Translations under genes and position numbers: made by a program
In this document: piece by piece, positions 36,374-46,342 of the stretch
How the letters are laid out: each line of letters starts with the position of its first letter
Position numbering within the stretch: the stretch's first letter is position 1
The notes under the pieces: generated by a model
Seen by the model: only the letters and a program-made list of their open reading frames with translations
Database searches by the model: none
What the model was told of the DNA's origin: nothing
DNA from: Deinococcus sp. Marseille-Q6407
Lineage (GTDB): Bacteria > Deinococcota > Deinococci > Deinococcales > Deinococcaceae
Length of the DNA: 64,000 bases
Reading direction: 5' to 3'
NCBI RefSeq assembly: GCF_946848805.1
Contig: NZ_CAMPFU010000001.1
Span: 274,001-338,000, forward strand

Positions 36374-36720
36374 TGAGCAACACTTCTGCAACCCGCCGCA
36401 AGCTGCGCGCTCGCCGCAAGGTGCGCATCGCCATGGGCGAACGTCCCCGCCTGAGCATTCACCGCTCAAGCAAGCACATCTACGCCCAGATCATCGACGA
36501 CAAGAGCGGCACCACGCTGGCTGCCGCCTCAACCGGTGCTCTGAAGGAAGCCGCGACTGGCACCAAGACGGACCGCGCCGCTGCGGTGGGCAAGGCGCTG
36601 GCCGAAGCTGCCACTGCCAAGGGTGTCAAACAAGTCGCATTCGACCGTGGTCAGTACCGTTATCACGGACGCGTCAAAGCGCTGGCTGACGCCGCGCGGG
36701 AGGGTGGCCTTGACTTTTAA
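36373..36720 (+). CDS. rplR: 50S ribosomal protein L18
   Basis: 115 aa 5S rRNA-binding protein. It reads [20 protein letters not shown], then [20 protein letters not shown], and near the end [20 protein letters not shown]. The last 11 nt overlap the rpsE start region. Confidence 0.97.
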   Translation: MSNTSATRRKLRARRKVRIAMGERPRLSIHRSSKHIYAQIIDDKSGTTLAAASTGALKEAATGTKTDRAAAVGKALAEAATAKGVKQVAFDRGQYRYHGRVKALADAAREGGLDF

Positions 36721-37231
36721 TCGTCGTAATGACCGTCAGGACAGCGAATTCGAAGAGAAGATGCTGTTCGTCAACCGGACCTCGAAGACCTACCAGGGCG
36801 GCCGCCGCTTCCGCTTTGCCGCGCTGGTAATCCTGGGCGACCGTAACGGCCGCGTGGGCATGGGCATCGGCAAGGCCAAAGAAGTGCCGGTTGCTATTGA
36901 GAAGGCCAAGACCGTGGCCCGCAAGAACATGATCACCGTCCCGGTGGACGGCGGCACCATTCCCCACGATATCGTGGGTGAAGGCACCACTAGCCGTGTA
37001 CTGCTGAAGCGTGCCGCTCCCGGTACCGGTGTAATTGCCGGCACGGTGCCCCGTTCGATCGCTGAACTGGCCGGTATCACCGATATGCTCAGCAAGGAAC
37101 TGGGCAGCCGTAACCAGATCAACGTGGCCTATGCCGTGTTTGATGGTCTCAAGAAGCTGCGCACGCCCCAGCAGGTCCGTGAACTGCTGGACAGTGAAGG
37201 TGTGTCGCCCCTGACTGGAGGCTCGCTGTGA
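36710..37231 (+). CDS. rpsE: 30S ribosomal protein S5
   Basis: 173 aa with TTG 36710-36712 as start; GGGAGG (36698-36703) lies 6 nt upstream and the product begins (M)[16 protein letters not shown]. The annotated-looking ATG at 36623 lies far inside rplR. The dsRBD-like domain with [20 protein letters not shown] and the [23 protein letters not shown] helix are conserved. GTG 36704 is an alternative start. Confidence 0.93.
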   Translation: MTFNRRNDRQDSEFEEKMLFVNRTSKTYQGGRRFRFAALVILGDRNGRVGMGIGKAKEVPVAIEKAKTVARKNMITVPVDGGTIPHDIVGEGTTSRVLLKRAAPGTGVIAGTVPRSIAELAGITDMLSKELGSRNQINVAYAVFDGLKKLRTPQQVRELLDSEGVSPLTGGSL

Positions 37232-37395
37232 AAATTACTCTGAAGCGCAGCGTGATCGGTCGTCCGCAGGAACAGCGGGACACCGTCAAGGCGCTGGGCC
37301 TGAACAAGATTGGTCAGACCCGTGAAGTGCAGGACAGCCCTGCTGTTCGCGGCATGATCCGTAAAGTCGAACATCTGCTGGAGGTTCAGCAATGA
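37228..37395 (+). CDS. rpmD: 50S ribosomal protein L30
   Basis: 55 aa, short but clear: [20 protein letters not shown], then [20 protein letters not shown] and a final [14 protein letters not shown]. It starts with GTG overlapping the rpsE stop (GTGA, 37228-37231) and its TGA overlaps the rplO ATG (37392-37395). Position between rpsE and rplO is the standard one. Confidence 0.95.
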   Translation: MKITLKRSVIGRPQEQRDTVKALGLNKIGQTREVQDSPAVRGMIRKVEHLLEVQQ

Positions 37396-37868
37396 GCAAA
37401 GTCATGAAACTGCATGACCTGCAGCCCGCTCCCGGCTCGCGCCGTAACCGCAAGCGCGTAGGCCGTGGCCCCGGCGGCACCGACAAGACTGCCGGCCGTG
37501 GTCACAAGGGCCAGAAGAGCCGCAGCGGCGCTGGCGAGGGTCTCTTCTTCGAAGGTGGCCGCAGCACCCTAATCAGCCGTCTGCCCAAGCGTGGTTTTAA
37601 CAATGTGGGCACCACCTACGAAGTGGTGAACCTCAGCCAGCTGAACGCCCTGGAAGGCGACAGCATTGACCGCGCCGCCCTGGAACAGGCTGGTCTGGTA
37701 CGCCGCAGGAGCCGCCCCGTTAAGCTGCTGGGCAGCGGCGAACTGAGCCGCGCCATTACTGTGCAGGTCGACGCGGCCAGCGCCTCGGCGGTCCGCGCCG
37801 TGGAAGCGGCCGGCGGCCGCGTGGAACTGAGCCAGGCCCAGACGGGCGAGACGGAAAAGGCCGAGTAA
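37392..37868 (+). CDS. rplO: 50S ribosomal protein L15
   Basis: 158 aa. It begins [20 protein letters not shown] and shows the Gly-rich [20 protein letters not shown] region. [17 protein letters not shown] follows. It is one nt before secY. Confidence 0.97.
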   Translation: MSKVMKLHDLQPAPGSRRNRKRVGRGPGGTDKTAGRGHKGQKSRSGAGEGLFFEGGRSTLISRLPKRGFNNVGTTYEVVNLSQLNALEGDSIDRAALEQAGLVRRRSRPVKLLGSGELSRAITVQVDAASASAVRAVEAAGGRVELSQAQTGETEKAE

Positions 37869-37869
37869 C

Positions 37870-39186
37870 ATGCTCCGCGCCTTCCGCGAAGCCTTCCAGA
37901 CTCCGGAGCTGCTGCGGAAGATTGTCTTTACGCTGCTCCTGCTGGCGGTCTACCGCCTGGGGAGCGCCATTCCCACGCCGGGGGTCAATGTGGCGGCATT
38001 GCAAAACGCCACCAACAATGACCTCTTCGGCCTGCTGAGCTTTATCTCGGGCGGGAACCTCACGCAGTTTTCCATTTTTGCGTTGGGGGTCTTGCCCTAC
38101 ATTACTGCCAGTATTGTGATCCAGCTGCTGACCACCACGGTGCCGCAGCTGGAAAAGCTCAGTAAGGAAGGCGAGGAAGGGCGCAAGCGCATCAATCAGC
38201 TCACCCGCTATTCGGCGGTGGGCCTGGGCGCGTTTCAGGCACTCTTTTTCTCCCTGTTTATCACCAGCAACCCCAATTTTATTGCGGTGGGCTGGACGCC
38301 TGGGCTGTTCACAGTCCTGGTGATGGTACTGACCCAGATTGCCGGGGTTGCCCTAACCATGTGGATTGGTGAACGCATCACTGACGTGGGCATCGGCAAC
38401 GGGATCAGCCTAATTATCGTGGCCGGGATTATCGGGGTTTACCCCAGTGAAATCGCGGCGACGGCTCAGCTGTTCCGTACCGGCCAGCTGACCTTGCTGC
38501 CGCTGCTGGCGTTTATCGGCATCATTGTGCTGACCATTGTCGGGATTGTGTACATCTATCAGGCTGAGCGCCGGGTGCCGATTACCTATGCCCGCGCCCG
38601 TGGCGGCGCTGCCGGAACCGGCCGCCGCGCCGGCCAGGCCACCTGGCTGCCTATTAAGGTGAACCAGGCCGGGGTGATCCCGGTGATCTTCTCGTCAGCG
38701 ATGCTGATCATCCCCAATCTGATCGCCTCGGCCAGTGCCGAGCGGGCACCGCAGGTCAACGAGTTCATTCGGACTTATCTGGCTTTCGGTACTCCCTGGT
38801 ATCTGGTGCTGGAGGCGATGCTGATCTTCGGATTTACCTTCCTGTACAACTCGGTGCAGTTCGATCCCAAGCGGATCAGTGAGCAGTTGCGCGAGTCGGG
38901 AGCGTTTATTCCGGGGGTCCGCCCGGGCACGCCCACCTCGCAGTTTCTGGGGAACATCAGCTCACGGCTGAGCCTCTGGGGAGCCATCTTTCTGGTTATT
39001 CTGACTCTGCTGCCGCAGCTGGTACAGAGCCTGACGGGGATTACCACCTTCAGGTTCAGCGGCACGGGTCTGCTGATTATTGCGGGTGTGGCCCTGGAAA
39101 CGCTCAAACAGCTGGAAGCTCAGCTGACCGTTCGCCGCTACGACGGTTTTATCCGCAAAGGCCGTCTGCGCGACCGTGTGAACTGA
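37870..39186 (+). CDS. secY: Protein translocase subunit SecY
   Basis: 438 aa channel of the Sec translocon with ten membrane segments. It begins with the cytosolic helix FREAFQTPELLRKIVFTLLL, then RLGSAIPTPGVNV. The plug region and LGVLPYITASIVIQLLT, the cytoplasmic loop AERRVPITYARARGG, and the C-terminal RRYDGFIRKGRLRDR are conserved. It closes the spc cluster; a terminator follows. Confidence 0.97.
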   Translation: MLRAFREAFQTPELLRKIVFTLLLLAVYRLGSAIPTPGVNVAALQNATNNDLFGLLSFISGGNLTQFSIFALGVLPYITASIVIQLLTTTVPQLEKLSKEGEEGRKRINQLTRYSAVGLGAFQALFFSLFITSNPNFIAVGWTPGLFTVLVMVLTQIAGVALTMWIGERITDVGIGNGISLIIVAGIIGVYPSEIAATAQLFRTGQLTLLPLLAFIGIIVLTIVGIVYIYQAERRVPITYARARGGAAGTGRRAGQATWLPIKVNQAGVIPVIFSSAMLIIPNLIASASAERAPQVNEFIRTYLAFGTPWYLVLEAMLIFGFTFLYNSVQFDPKRISEQLRESGAFIPGVRPGTPTSQFLGNISSRLSLWGAIFLVILTLLPQLVQSLTGITTFRFSGTGLLIIAGVALETLKQLEAQLTVRRYDGFIRKGRLRDRVN

Positions 39187-39208
39187 GCCTACCGGCACGG
39201 AGTTCAAG

Positions 39209-39234
39209 AACCGTCCCTCCTGGGGCGGTTTTTT
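39209..39234 (+). terminator. Rho-independent terminator after secY
   Basis: AACCGTCCC/GGGGCGGTT stem with a TCCT loop, followed by TTTTTTA. Confidence 0.85.
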
Positions 39235-39309
39235 ATGGTTCAGCGTATGATGAGAGAAGCGGCCGCCCGGCAGCCACCCCATATCCCACACCGAGAAGGA
39301 GTATGCACT

Positions 39310-39918
39310 ATGACCCAAGACAACAATCAGGTCGTTATTTTTCTGGGCCCCCCCGGAGCCGGCAAAGGCACCCAGGCCGAACGTCTGGCTGCCGCCCACG
39401 GACTGGTTAAAGTCAGTACCGGCGATATTCTGCGCGATCATGTGGCCCGTGAAACCGAACTGGGCCAGCAGGTGGCTCCGATTCTGGCCGCCGGCCAGCT
39501 GGTCCCTGACGAGATTCTGGTGGCCCTGATCCGTGACCGGCTTTCTAGTATGGAGCCGGTCAGGATTATCTTTGACGGCTTTCCCCGCACCCAGGCTCAG
39601 GCCAACGCGCTGGATCTGCTGCTGGAAGAACTGGGGGCTCCGGTCAACGCTGCTGTGCTGCTGGAAGTCCCCGACGAAGAACTGATCGGCCGCATCGTGG
39701 AACGTGGCCGGCAGGCCGCCGCCGCCGGTCAGCCGGTGCGCAGTGACGATACTGAAGAAGTGGCCCGCCGCCGCCAGGAAGTGTACCGTCAGGAGACGGC
39801 CCCCCTGATCAAGTATTACCAGCAGGCTGGCCGCCTGGTAGAGGTAGACGGCACCGGCAGCATGGACGAGGTCTATGGGCGGATTGAAAACGCTGTTAGC
39901 GTCGCCCGCTCACGCTAA
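39310..39918 (+). CDS. adk: Adenylate kinase
   Basis: 202 aa. It interconverts AMP, ATP and ADP. The P-loop FLGPPGAGKGTQAERLA is at residues about 10-26 and FDGFPRTQAQANALD at about 87. The LID region is short (ERGRQAAAAGQPVRSDDTEE) and has no zinc Cys. ATG 39310 is chosen with AAGGAG 8 nt upstream; the longer frame crosses the secY terminator. Confidence 0.95.
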   Translation: MTQDNNQVVIFLGPPGAGKGTQAERLAAAHGLVKVSTGDILRDHVARETELGQQVAPILAAGQLVPDEILVALIRDRLSSMEPVRIIFDGFPRTQAQANALDLLLEELGAPVNAAVLLEVPDEELIGRIVERGRQAAAAGQPVRSDDTEEVARRRQEVYRQETAPLIKYYQQAGRLVEVDGTGSMDEVYGRIENAVSVARSR

Positions 39919-40000
39919 GCTGAGAGGCCGCCATAGGGCTTGCGACAGAAGCAGCAGAGTGGTACCTTATTCTTTGGCTTGTACTTAGCTTGGAGGTTAT

Positions 40001-40258
40001 GTGGCGAGACGAAAACTACCGGAACAAAACGATAAACGTAAGAAGGAAGATTCGGATGTCGTCCGCGCCGAAGGCGTGGTGGAAGAGGCACTGCCCAACA
40101 CCACGTTCAAGGTGAAGCTCGATACGGGTCACGAGATCCTGGCTTACATCAGCGGCAAGATGCGGATCCATTACATCCGCATTCTGCCCGGCGACCGGGT
40201 TGTTCTGGAAATCAGCCCCTACGATACGACGCGCGGACGCATCGTCTACCGTAAGTGA
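40001..40258 (+). CDS. infA: Translation initiation factor IF-1
   Basis: 85 aa from GTG 40001 with TTGGAGG upstream. The S1-type OB fold is [20 protein letters not shown], then [20 protein letters not shown] and [12 protein letters not shown] at the end. The N-terminus carries about 14 extra charged residues ([18 protein letters not shown]) compared with the usual 72-aa form. Confidence 0.95.
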   Translation: MARRKLPEQNDKRKKEDSDVVRAEGVVEEALPNTTFKVKLDTGHEILAYISGKMRIHYIRILPGDRVVLEISPYDTTRGRIVYRK

Positions 40259-40462
40259 CGCGGGGGTGGGAACGAAAAGGAAAAGAGATTTCCTAACGTT
40301 CCCGCGTTCTTGTTCTTGCCCAGCCCAACGGGCAGTACCCACAGATTCCCTGAGTTCGGAGCCGGGTGGCTCCCAAAAGGCCCGTTCCGAAAAGACCTGT
40401 CAAAAGACCTGGGGGTCGAGCGCTGCTCAGCACCGAGCAAAGGCGGCGCGAGGAGGAAGTAT

Positions 40463-40576
40463 ATGAAAGTGCGCAGTAGTGTCAAGAGAATGTGCGACAA
40501 CTGCCGAGTTATCCGCCGTCACGGCCGGGTATTCGTCATTTGCACCAACGTCAAGCATAAGCAAAGGCAGGGCTGA
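40463..40576 (+). CDS. rpmJ: 50S ribosomal protein L36
   Basis: 37 aa, zinc-ribbon form: [20 protein letters not shown], then [17 protein letters not shown], with ligands C11, C14, C27 and H32. AGGAGG (40451-40456) is upstream. The preceding 200-nt gap holds a GGGAACG/CGTTCCC stem (40268-40303) and no gene. Confidence 0.96.
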   Translation: MKVRSSVKRMCDNCRVIRRHGRVFVICTNVKHKQRQG

Positions 40577-40578
40577 GT

Positions 40579-40956
40579 ATGGCCCGTATTGCCGGCGTAG
40601 ACCTGCCACGCGAGAAGCGTGTTGAAATCGGCCTGACCTACATCTACGGAATCGGTCTGACCCGCAGCCGCGAAATCCTGGCCCGTACCGGAATCAACCC
40701 CGATACCCGCATCAAGGACCTGAGCGAAGGCGAACAGTCCAGCCTGCGTGATGCCATCGAAAAGACCTACAAGGTCGAAGGTGATCTGCGCAGCGAAGTA
40801 GGCCAGAACATCAAGCGTCTGATGGACATCGGTGCTTACCGCGGCCTGCGTCACCGCCGTGGCCTGCCCGTCCGCGGCCAGAAGACCAAGACCAACGCCC
40901 GCACCCGCAAAGGTCCCAAGAAGACCGTTGCCGGGAAGAAAAAGGCAGCGAGGTAA
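40579..40956 (+). CDS. rpsM: 30S ribosomal protein S13
   Basis: 125 aa. It begins [20 protein letters not shown] and ends with the conserved [20 protein letters not shown] followed by a basic tail. S13 contacts P-site tRNA and forms the bridges to the 50S subunit. Confidence 0.97.
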   Translation: MARIAGVDLPREKRVEIGLTYIYGIGLTRSREILARTGINPDTRIKDLSEGEQSSLRDAIEKTYKVEGDLRSEVGQNIKRLMDIGAYRGLRHRRGLPVRGQKTKTNARTRKGPKKTVAGKKKAAR

Positions 40957-40959
40957 GCC

Positions 40960-41355
40960 ATGGCGAAGACCACCAAGGGCAGGGCACCCCGCCGCAGCCG
41001 CCGCAACATCGCAGCTGGCCGCGCCTACGTGCATGCCAGCTACAACAACACCATCGTCACCATCACCGATCAGGACGGCAACTCCGTCGCCTGGTCGAGT
41101 GGCGGCACCATCGGCTACAAAGGCAGTAAGAAGGGTACCCCCTACGCTGCTCAGCTGGCCGCTGCCGACGCTGTGAAAAAGGCCCAGCAGACCTTCGGCA
41201 TGAACTCGGTCGATGTGATCGTGCGTGGAAGCGGCTCCGGCCGTGAACAGGCGATCCGGGCTATTCAGGCCAGCGGCATCGAAGTGCGCTCCATCATGGA
41301 CGACACTCCCGTGCCTCACAACGGCTGCCGCCCCAAGAAGAAGTTCCGCGCCTAA
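40960..41355 (+). CDS. rpsK: 30S ribosomal protein S11
   Basis: 131 aa. It reads [57 protein letters not shown] and ends [13 protein letters not shown], all standard. S11 lies on the 30S platform. A 171-nt gap precedes rpsD. Confidence 0.97.
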   Translation: MAKTTKGRAPRRSRRNIAAGRAYVHASYNNTIVTITDQDGNSVAWSSGGTIGYKGSKKGTPYAAQLAAADAVKKAQQTFGMNSVDVIVRGSGSGREQAIRAIQASGIEVRSIMDDTPVPHNGCRPKKKFRA

Positions 41356-41491
41356 GCGCAACGCGCGAACCCACCTGCCCCGCTTCCCTTTGCAGCTGGC
41401 CTCTAAGCCAGCCGGCAATCAGGCCCACCACAGGCCGAGGAAGCGGTTCTGGCGGCCAGTCCGCCTGAGCAGCAGAGGGTCGCAACAGACC

Positions 41492-41521
41492 AGGGCACCT
41501 TCCCAGAGTGCCTCTTAAGGA
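41492..41521 (+). promoter_or_regulatory. Hairpin over the rpsD translation-start region
   Basis: GGGCAC (about 41491-41496) can pair with GTGCCT (about 41510-41515), immediately before the SD TAAGGAG. A structure next to the SD in a 171-nt leader before S4 is suggestive of S4 autoregulation, which is known in other bacteria; here it is inference. Confidence 0.35.
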
Positions 41522-41526
41522 GAAAT

Positions 41527-42147
41527 ATGGGTCGTTTTAGTGGTTCTATCGTCAAGCAAAGCCGCCGTGAAGGAATCAACTTGGCGGAAACCGAAAAGGT
41601 TCAGAAGTACCTGGACCGCCGTCCTTATGCCCCCGGTCAGCACGGCCAGCGCCGTGGCCGCGGCCGCCCCAGCGACTACTCGGTTCGTCTGCGTGAAAAG
41701 CAGAAGCTGGCGCGTCTGTACGGCATGAACGAAAAGCAGTTCCGTAACCTCTTCGAAGAAGCCACCCGCCAGCCGGGCGTGCTGGGCACCGTGTTCCTGC
41801 AGCTGCTGGAACGCCGGCTCGACAACGTCGTATTCCGGATGGGCTTTGCCAGCACCCGCCGCCAGGCCCGTCAGTTCGTGGGCCACGGTCACATCCTGGT
41901 GAACGGCAAGAAAGTGGACATCCCCTCTTACCGCGTCAAGATCGGTGACGAAATCACCGTGGCGGAAAAAAGCCGTTCGATGGGCTTCGTTCAGGAAAAC
42001 ATGGAAGCCATGAAGCGCCGCCGCCCCAGCCCCTGGATGGAAGTGAACGCCGAAACCTTCAGCGGCACCTTCAGCCGCCTGCCGGCACGCGAAGACCTGG
42101 CCCTGCCTATCAACGAAAACTTCATCATCGAGTACTACTCGCGCTAA
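41527..42147 (+). CDS. rpsD: 30S ribosomal protein S4
   Basis: 206 aa. It begins [20 protein letters not shown]. The S4 RNA-binding domain is [20 protein letters not shown], then [20 protein letters not shown]. The N-terminal part has no zinc-binding Cys cluster. S4 is a primary 16S rRNA binder. Confidence 0.96.
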   Translation: MGRFSGSIVKQSRREGINLAETEKVQKYLDRRPYAPGQHGQRRGRGRPSDYSVRLREKQKLARLYGMNEKQFRNLFEEATRQPGVLGTVFLQLLERRLDNVVFRMGFASTRRQARQFVGHGHILVNGKKVDIPSYRVKIGDEITVAEKSRSMGFVQENMEAMKRRRPSPWMEVNAETFSGTFSRLPAREDLALPINENFIIEYYSR

Positions 42148-42160
42148 CCCTGGAGGTCCC

Positions 42161-43147
42161 ATGGATCAGAAGCGCCCTCAACTCAAAGCCCGCGTCGAAG
42201 GAAATTATGGCGAGTTCGTGCTCGAACCACTCAAGCGTGGTTACGGGGTCACCATTGGCAACCCTATTCGGCGCATTCTGATGTCCTCGATTCAGGGTAC
42301 GGCCGTCACCAGTGTTTACATTGAAGACGTGCTGCACGAGTTCTCGACCATTCCTGGGGTCAAAGAAGACGTTATTCGTCTGATCCTGAACCTCAAGGAA
42401 CTGGTGGTGAAGTTTCACGCTCCGGGTCCCAAGACCCTGACGCTGCGTGCTCAGGGCCAGGGCGTAATTCACGCCTCGGACTTCGAGGTGCCCAGCGACG
42501 CCGAGATTGTCAATCCCGATCTGGAAATTGCCACCCTGGCCGAAGATGGTCAGCTGGTCATGGAAGTGCGCGTGGAAGAAGGCGAAGGCTACCTGTCTGC
42601 CGACAAACACGCCACCAAGGACCGGATCAACTCGATCCCGGTGGACGCCATGTTCAACCCAGTGCGCCGCGTGGCTTATCAGGTGGAAAACACCCGTGTG
42701 GGCCGCCAGACCGACCTGGACAAGCTGACCCTGCGCATCTGGACGGATGGCAGCGCCACGCCCCAGGACGTGCTGGATCAGGCGATTGACATCCTGCGTG
42801 AAGAGCTGCTGGTTTTTGGTTCTGTCGAAGAACTGGAAGACCCCGAAGGCGCAGCGCCGGATTACACCGTTTCTGCGGAGGCTGCCCAGCCGGAAGCCGA
42901 AGCGGCAACCCAGAGCAACGACCTCGCTGAAGAGAGCGCGGCCAACGGTGAACCCAGTGTCAGCCTGGAAGGGCTGGGTCTGACCACCCGCGTCCTGCAC
43001 TCGCTCAAAGAAGAAGGCATCGACAGTGTCGACGCCCTGTGCGCCCTGAGTGACCGCGACCTGAAAAAGGTTCCTGGCATCGGTGAACGCAGCCTGGACG
43101 AAATCAAGCAGCAGCTGGCCCAGTTCGGCAAAGCGCTGCGCGACTGA
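42161..43147 (+). CDS. rpoA: DNA-directed RNA polymerase subunit alpha
   Basis: 328 aa. The N-terminal dimerisation domain includes [20 protein letters not shown] and [20 protein letters not shown]. An acidic linker of about 40 residues follows ([20 protein letters not shown]). The C-terminal domain has [20 protein letters not shown] and [20 protein letters not shown], which bind upstream DNA and regulators. SD GGAGG is upstream. Confidence 0.97.
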   Translation: MDQKRPQLKARVEGNYGEFVLEPLKRGYGVTIGNPIRRILMSSIQGTAVTSVYIEDVLHEFSTIPGVKEDVIRLILNLKELVVKFHAPGPKTLTLRAQGQGVIHASDFEVPSDAEIVNPDLEIATLAEDGQLVMEVRVEEGEGYLSADKHATKDRINSIPVDAMFNPVRRVAYQVENTRVGRQTDLDKLTLRIWTDGSATPQDVLDQAIDILREELLVFGSVEELEDPEGAAPDYTVSAEAAQPEAEAATQSNDLAEESAANGEPSVSLEGLGLTTRVLHSLKEEGIDSVDALCALSDRDLKKVPGIGERSLDEIKQQLAQFGKALRD

Positions 43148-43220
43148 GCATCCCGCCCACTTTCTGCTTCCGGGAGCTTTTTTCCCGGGACCGCCCCCTC
43201 ACCCACAAAGGAGAACTGCT

Positions 43221-43571
43221 ATGCGTCACGGAAAAGCTGGCCGCAAGCTGAACCGCAACAGCAGCGCCCGCACCGCGCTGGCCCGCGCCCAGGCGACGGC
43301 CCTGCTGCGCGAAGGCCGCATTCACACCACCCTGACCAAGGCCAAGGAACTGCGCCCTTACGTCGAGAAGCTGATCACCACTGCCAAGGGCGGAGATCTG
43401 CACGCCCGCCGTCTGGTGTCCCAGGACATTCACGACAAGGAAGTCGTGAGCAAGGTCATGGAAGAAATTGCCCCCCGTTACGCTGAGCGCAGCGGTGGCT
43501 ACACCCGTATCCTGAAGACCGGCGTGCGCCGCGGTGACGCGACCACCATGGCTCTGATCGAACTGGTCTGA
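43221..43571 (+). CDS. rplQ: 50S ribosomal protein L17
   Basis: 116 aa. It begins [20 protein letters not shown] and ends [26 protein letters not shown] (last residues ALIELV). SD AAAGGAGA is upstream. It is the last gene of the block and is followed by a terminator. Confidence 0.97.
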   Translation: MRHGKAGRKLNRNSSARTALARAQATALLREGRIHTTLTKAKELRPYVEKLITTAKGGDLHARRLVSQDIHDKEVVSKVMEEIAPRYAERSGGYTRILKTGVRRGDATTMALIELV

Positions 43572-43626
43572 ATTCACTCTGAGTCCACGGCAACGCCGAG
43601 ACAACAGAAACAAGTGAAGAACAAGA

Positions 43627-43651
43627 AGCTGACCTGCGGGTCGGCTTTTTT
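43627..43651 (+). terminator. Rho-independent terminator after rplQ
   Basis: AGCTGACC/GGGTCGGC stem with a TGC loop, followed by TTTTTT. Confidence 0.85.
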
Positions 43652-43704
43652 GTTGTCTGGGGCCCGCCCCGCTGCGGCCTGCTGCGACTGCCCAAAGACA
43701 TCAA

Positions 43705-43736
43705 CAAAAAAAGCCCCACCTCTTTTGAGGCAGGGC
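43705..43736 (-). terminator. Terminator after trxA
   Basis: On the minus strand GCCCTGCCTC pairs with GAGGTGGGGC (two mismatches or wobbles), then a T-run (43705-43712 complement). Confidence 0.75.
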
Positions 43737-43758
43737 CTGAACAGGCGGGTGGCTCAGC

Positions 43759-44085
43759 TCAGTTGCTGGCTTCGAGGTGCTTGTTCAGCATGGTTTCGAA
43801 GGAGCGCTTGGGCGCGGCGCCCACCATCTGTTCGACCGGCTGGCCGTCTTTGAACAGAATCAGGGTGGGGATGCTCATCACGCGGAACTGGCCGGCAGTG
43901 TTGGGGTTTTCGTCCACGTTGACCTTGCCGATCTTGACCTTGCCGTCGTAGTCGCTGGCGATTTCTTCCAGCACGGGAGCGATGATGCGGCAAGGGCCAC
44001 ACCAGGGTGCCCAGAAGTCAACCAGGGTCAGGCCGCTGCCCAGTTCTTCAGTAAAGTTGCTGTCTGTCAGTTCAACAGGTTTCAT
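43759..44085 (-). CDS. trxA: Thioredoxin
   Basis: 108 aa. The active site is FWAPWCGPCRIIAPVLEEIA near residue 28, with the cis-Pro loop MSIPTLILFKDGQPV near 70. It reduces protein disulfides with thioredoxin reductase encoded elsewhere. It is preceded by a leaderless-type promoter. Confidence 0.96.
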   Translation of the reverse strand: MKPVELTDSNFTEELGSGLTLVDFWAPWCGPCRIIAPVLEEIASDYDGKVKIGKVNVDENPNTAGQFRVMSIPTLILFKDGQPVEQMVGAAPKRSFETMLNKHLEASN

Positions 44086-44098
44086 AGCGGCCAGTATA
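44086..44098 (-). promoter_or_regulatory. Leaderless-type promoter of trxA
   Basis: TATACT on the minus strand (44093-44098) is 7 nt before the ATG, with no SD. Confidence 0.65.
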
Positions 44099-44225
44099 GC
44101 CCTTGCCCCCCAGCTGATCGGGGCCCAGCTTGCCTTCTGAGCGAAGGGGAAAGGTTGTCCAATGGCCGGCTGGGATAAGAAAACCCCTTTTTCTAACAGG
44201 GCCCTTTTTTGTTATGACAGCAAGT

Positions 44226-44591
44226 ATGATTCCTCTGGAAGAAGACCTGGTTTTTCCCGCGTCCTGGCAGGCCGGCGCGGCCCTTTTTAATGCGGGACAC
44301 TGGTGGGAAGCCCATGAAGCCTGGGAACCGGTATGGATGCGGGCCAGCGGTGAGGCGCGCCTGGCGCTGCAGGCCTTGATTCTGCTGGCGGCGGCCCTGC
44401 ACAAGCGCTGGCAGATGGGCAGCTTAACCCGGCGCAATTTTGTGAAGGCCCAGGCGTATCTACGTCAGCTGTCTCCCGGGGTCTACGGGGTGGACTGGCC
44501 CCTGCTGGAACAGAGAGTAGATGCCGCACTGGAAGGCGAGCAACCCGGCCCACCGCCCCAGCTGCCACTACTGGACTCGGAGCGCCGGTAA
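44226..44591 (+). CDS. DUF309 family protein
   Basis: 121 aa from ATG 44226; ATG 44214 would add MTAS. The diagnostic motif FNAGHWWEAHEAWEPVW is near residue 22, followed by LQALILLAAALHKRWQMGS. DUF309 proteins are small all-helical proteins with conserved His and Glu residues; function is unknown. On the plus strand TATGAC ends 7 nt before 44226, a near match to the leaderless -10 pattern. Confidence 0.85.
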   Translation: MIPLEEDLVFPASWQAGAALFNAGHWWEAHEAWEPVWMRASGEARLALQALILLAAALHKRWQMGSLTRRNFVKAQAYLRQLSPGVYGVDWPLLEQRVDAALEGEQPGPPPQLPLLDSERR

Positions 44592-44623
44592 CAGCCGCCC
44601 GATTCTGCGGCCGGCACCCCCGG

Positions 44624-44629
44624 TACAAT
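44624..44629 (+). promoter_or_regulatory. -10 box of the NYN-plsX unit
   Basis: TACAAT lies 17 nt before ATG 44647. A short leader containing GAGAGG (SD) lies between, so this unit is leadered. Confidence 0.5.
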
Positions 44630-44646
44630 AACCCCCGAGAGGTTAG

Positions 44647-45273
44647 ATGATGAATTCACAGCGAATTGCCCTATTTGTGGACGGGGCCAGTATTTACGCG
44701 GCAGCCAAGCGCCTGGGGTGGAATTTTGACCACCGCAAAGTGCTGGAATATTTCCGGCAACAGGGCGAGCTGTACAACGCTTTTTATTACACGGCACTGC
44801 CGGCACAGGGCGACGACAAGCAAAAACGCTTTACCGATGCCCTGACCTATATGGGCTACACGGTCCGGACTCAGCCCCTGCGCGAGGCCTCGGATGAGAG
44901 TGGCACGGCCTACCGCCGCACCAGCCTGGACGTGGAACTGGTCACCGACTTATTGACCGGCCTGGAGCACTACGATACGGCGGTCCTGATCAGCGGCGAC
45001 GGCGGATTCGAGCGGCCGCTGGAAGTGCTGCGGGCCAGAGGCCGGCGCAGCCTGGTGGTCAACCTGCCCGAGATGACCAGCTATGAACTGCGCAACGCTT
45101 CTGACCAGTACTTGGACCTGCGCGACCTGCGCCAGGAATTCGAGCGCCCCGGCTACCGCCTGCCCAGCGAACACCGGCCCGGCCAGTCCCGCAGCACGCC
45201 CGACGACAGTCTGGAGCGGCTATCTTACTTTGCCCCGGCTGCAAACCCGGAAAAGGTGAGCCATGAAAACTGA
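44647..45273 (+). CDS. NYN-domain protein (LabA/PIN-like RNase fold)
   Basis: 208 aa. The NYN core reads RIALFVDGASIYAAAKRLGW near residue 6, TSLDVELVTDLLTGLEHYDT near 97, and VLISGDGGFERPLEVLRARG near 118; the Asp residues of these segments are the metal-binding set of the PIN-like fold. The C-terminal 45 residues are not conserved. Members are predicted ribonucleases; the substrate is unknown. The last 11 nt overlap plsX, so the two are co-translated. Confidence 0.87.
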   Translation: MMNSQRIALFVDGASIYAAAKRLGWNFDHRKVLEYFRQQGELYNAFYYTALPAQGDDKQKRFTDALTYMGYTVRTQPLREASDESGTAYRRTSLDVELVTDLLTGLEHYDTAVLISGDGGFERPLEVLRARGRRSLVVNLPEMTSYELRNASDQYLDLRDLRQEFERPGYRLPSEHRPGQSRSTPDDSLERLSYFAPAANPEKVSHEN

Positions 45274-46336
45274 CCCTGCATCACTGGAAACGGCCCAGCC
45301 CTATCCGCTGCCGCTGGCGCTGGACGCCATGGGCGGCGACTATGGCGTGGAACCCAACGTGGCCGGCGCAGTGGCTGCCGCCCGGGCTGGCGTCTCGGTG
45401 CTGTTGGTGGGCCGTGAGCCCCAGATTCACGCCGAGCTGGCCAAGCACGAGGGCAGCGCCAGCCTGCCGCTGCGAGTGATTGACGCCCCGGACGTGATCG
45501 GAATGGATGAGCATGCCCGGGACGTACGCTCGCGCCGGGACGCCAGCATCAACGTCTGCACCCGGCTGGTCAAGGAAGGCCGGGCAGCGGCGGTGGTGAC
45601 CATGGGACACAGTGGCGCAGTGATGGCTTCGTCGCTGCTGACATTGGGGCGGCTGGGTGGGATAGACCGGCCGGCGATGCTGACCCACCTGCCGGCCAAG
45701 AACGGCTTCGTGACCCTGCTGGACGTAGGCGCCAACGCCGATGTCAAACCGGCCTATCTGGCGCAGTGGGCGCTGCTGGCCTCGGTGTATCTGGAAGTGG
45801 TGGAAGGTCGGCAGAACCCCACGGTAGGCCTGCTGAGCATCGGGGAAGAGGACCACAAGGGCAGCCAGCTGGTGCTGGACGCCCACGCCCGGCTGCGCGA
45901 GCTGAACGGTCACGGTGTGAATTTTTACGGCAACGTGGAGGGGCGCGATATCTTCCTGGGTACCACCGACATTGTGGTGACCGACGGCTTTACCGGCAAC
46001 GTGGTGCTGAAGCTGGCCGAAGGCGAGGCCCGGGTGCTGCTGGGCTGGATCAAGGAAGCGCTGACCAGCAGCCTAAAAGCCAAGGCCGGTGGCCTGCTGG
46101 TGCGCGGTGCCCTCAAGGGACTGGCCGAACGTATGAACCCCAGCACCTACGGCTCCAGCCTGCTGCTGGGGGTCAACGGGCTGACTTTTATCGGCCACGG
46201 TTCGTCGGACGAGCAGGCGGTCAAGAACTCGCTGCTGCGGGCGGCCCGCGCCTATGAATCCGACCTGATGGGACGGCTGGCCGGCGCAGTGGCGGCCCGC
46301 GCCGCAGAGTCCCAGCTCAGCACACAGGACCAATAA
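45263..46336 (+). CDS. plsX: Phosphate acyltransferase PlsX
   Basis: 357 aa. It makes acyl-phosphate from acyl-ACP, the first step of glycerophospholipid synthesis in most bacteria. Landmarks are LALDAMGGDYGVEPNVAGA near 18, VTMGHSGAVMASSLLTLGRL near 110, LLDVGANADVKPAYLAQWA near 152 and VVTDGFTGNVVLKLAEG near 238. It overlaps the NYN gene. It does not sit next to fabD/fabH as in many genomes. Confidence 0.95.
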   Translation: MKTDPASLETAQPYPLPLALDAMGGDYGVEPNVAGAVAAARAGVSVLLVGREPQIHAELAKHEGSASLPLRVIDAPDVIGMDEHARDVRSRRDASINVCTRLVKEGRAAAVVTMGHSGAVMASSLLTLGRLGGIDRPAMLTHLPAKNGFVTLLDVGANADVKPAYLAQWALLASVYLEVVEGRQNPTVGLLSIGEEDHKGSQLVLDAHARLRELNGHGVNFYGNVEGRDIFLGTTDIVVTDGFTGNVVLKLAEGEARVLLGWIKEALTSSLKAKAGGLLVRGALKGLAERMNPSTYGSSLLLGVNGLTFIGHGSSDEQAVKNSLLRAARAYESDLMGRLAGAVAARAAESQLSTQDQ

Positions 46337-46342
46337 CTGGGC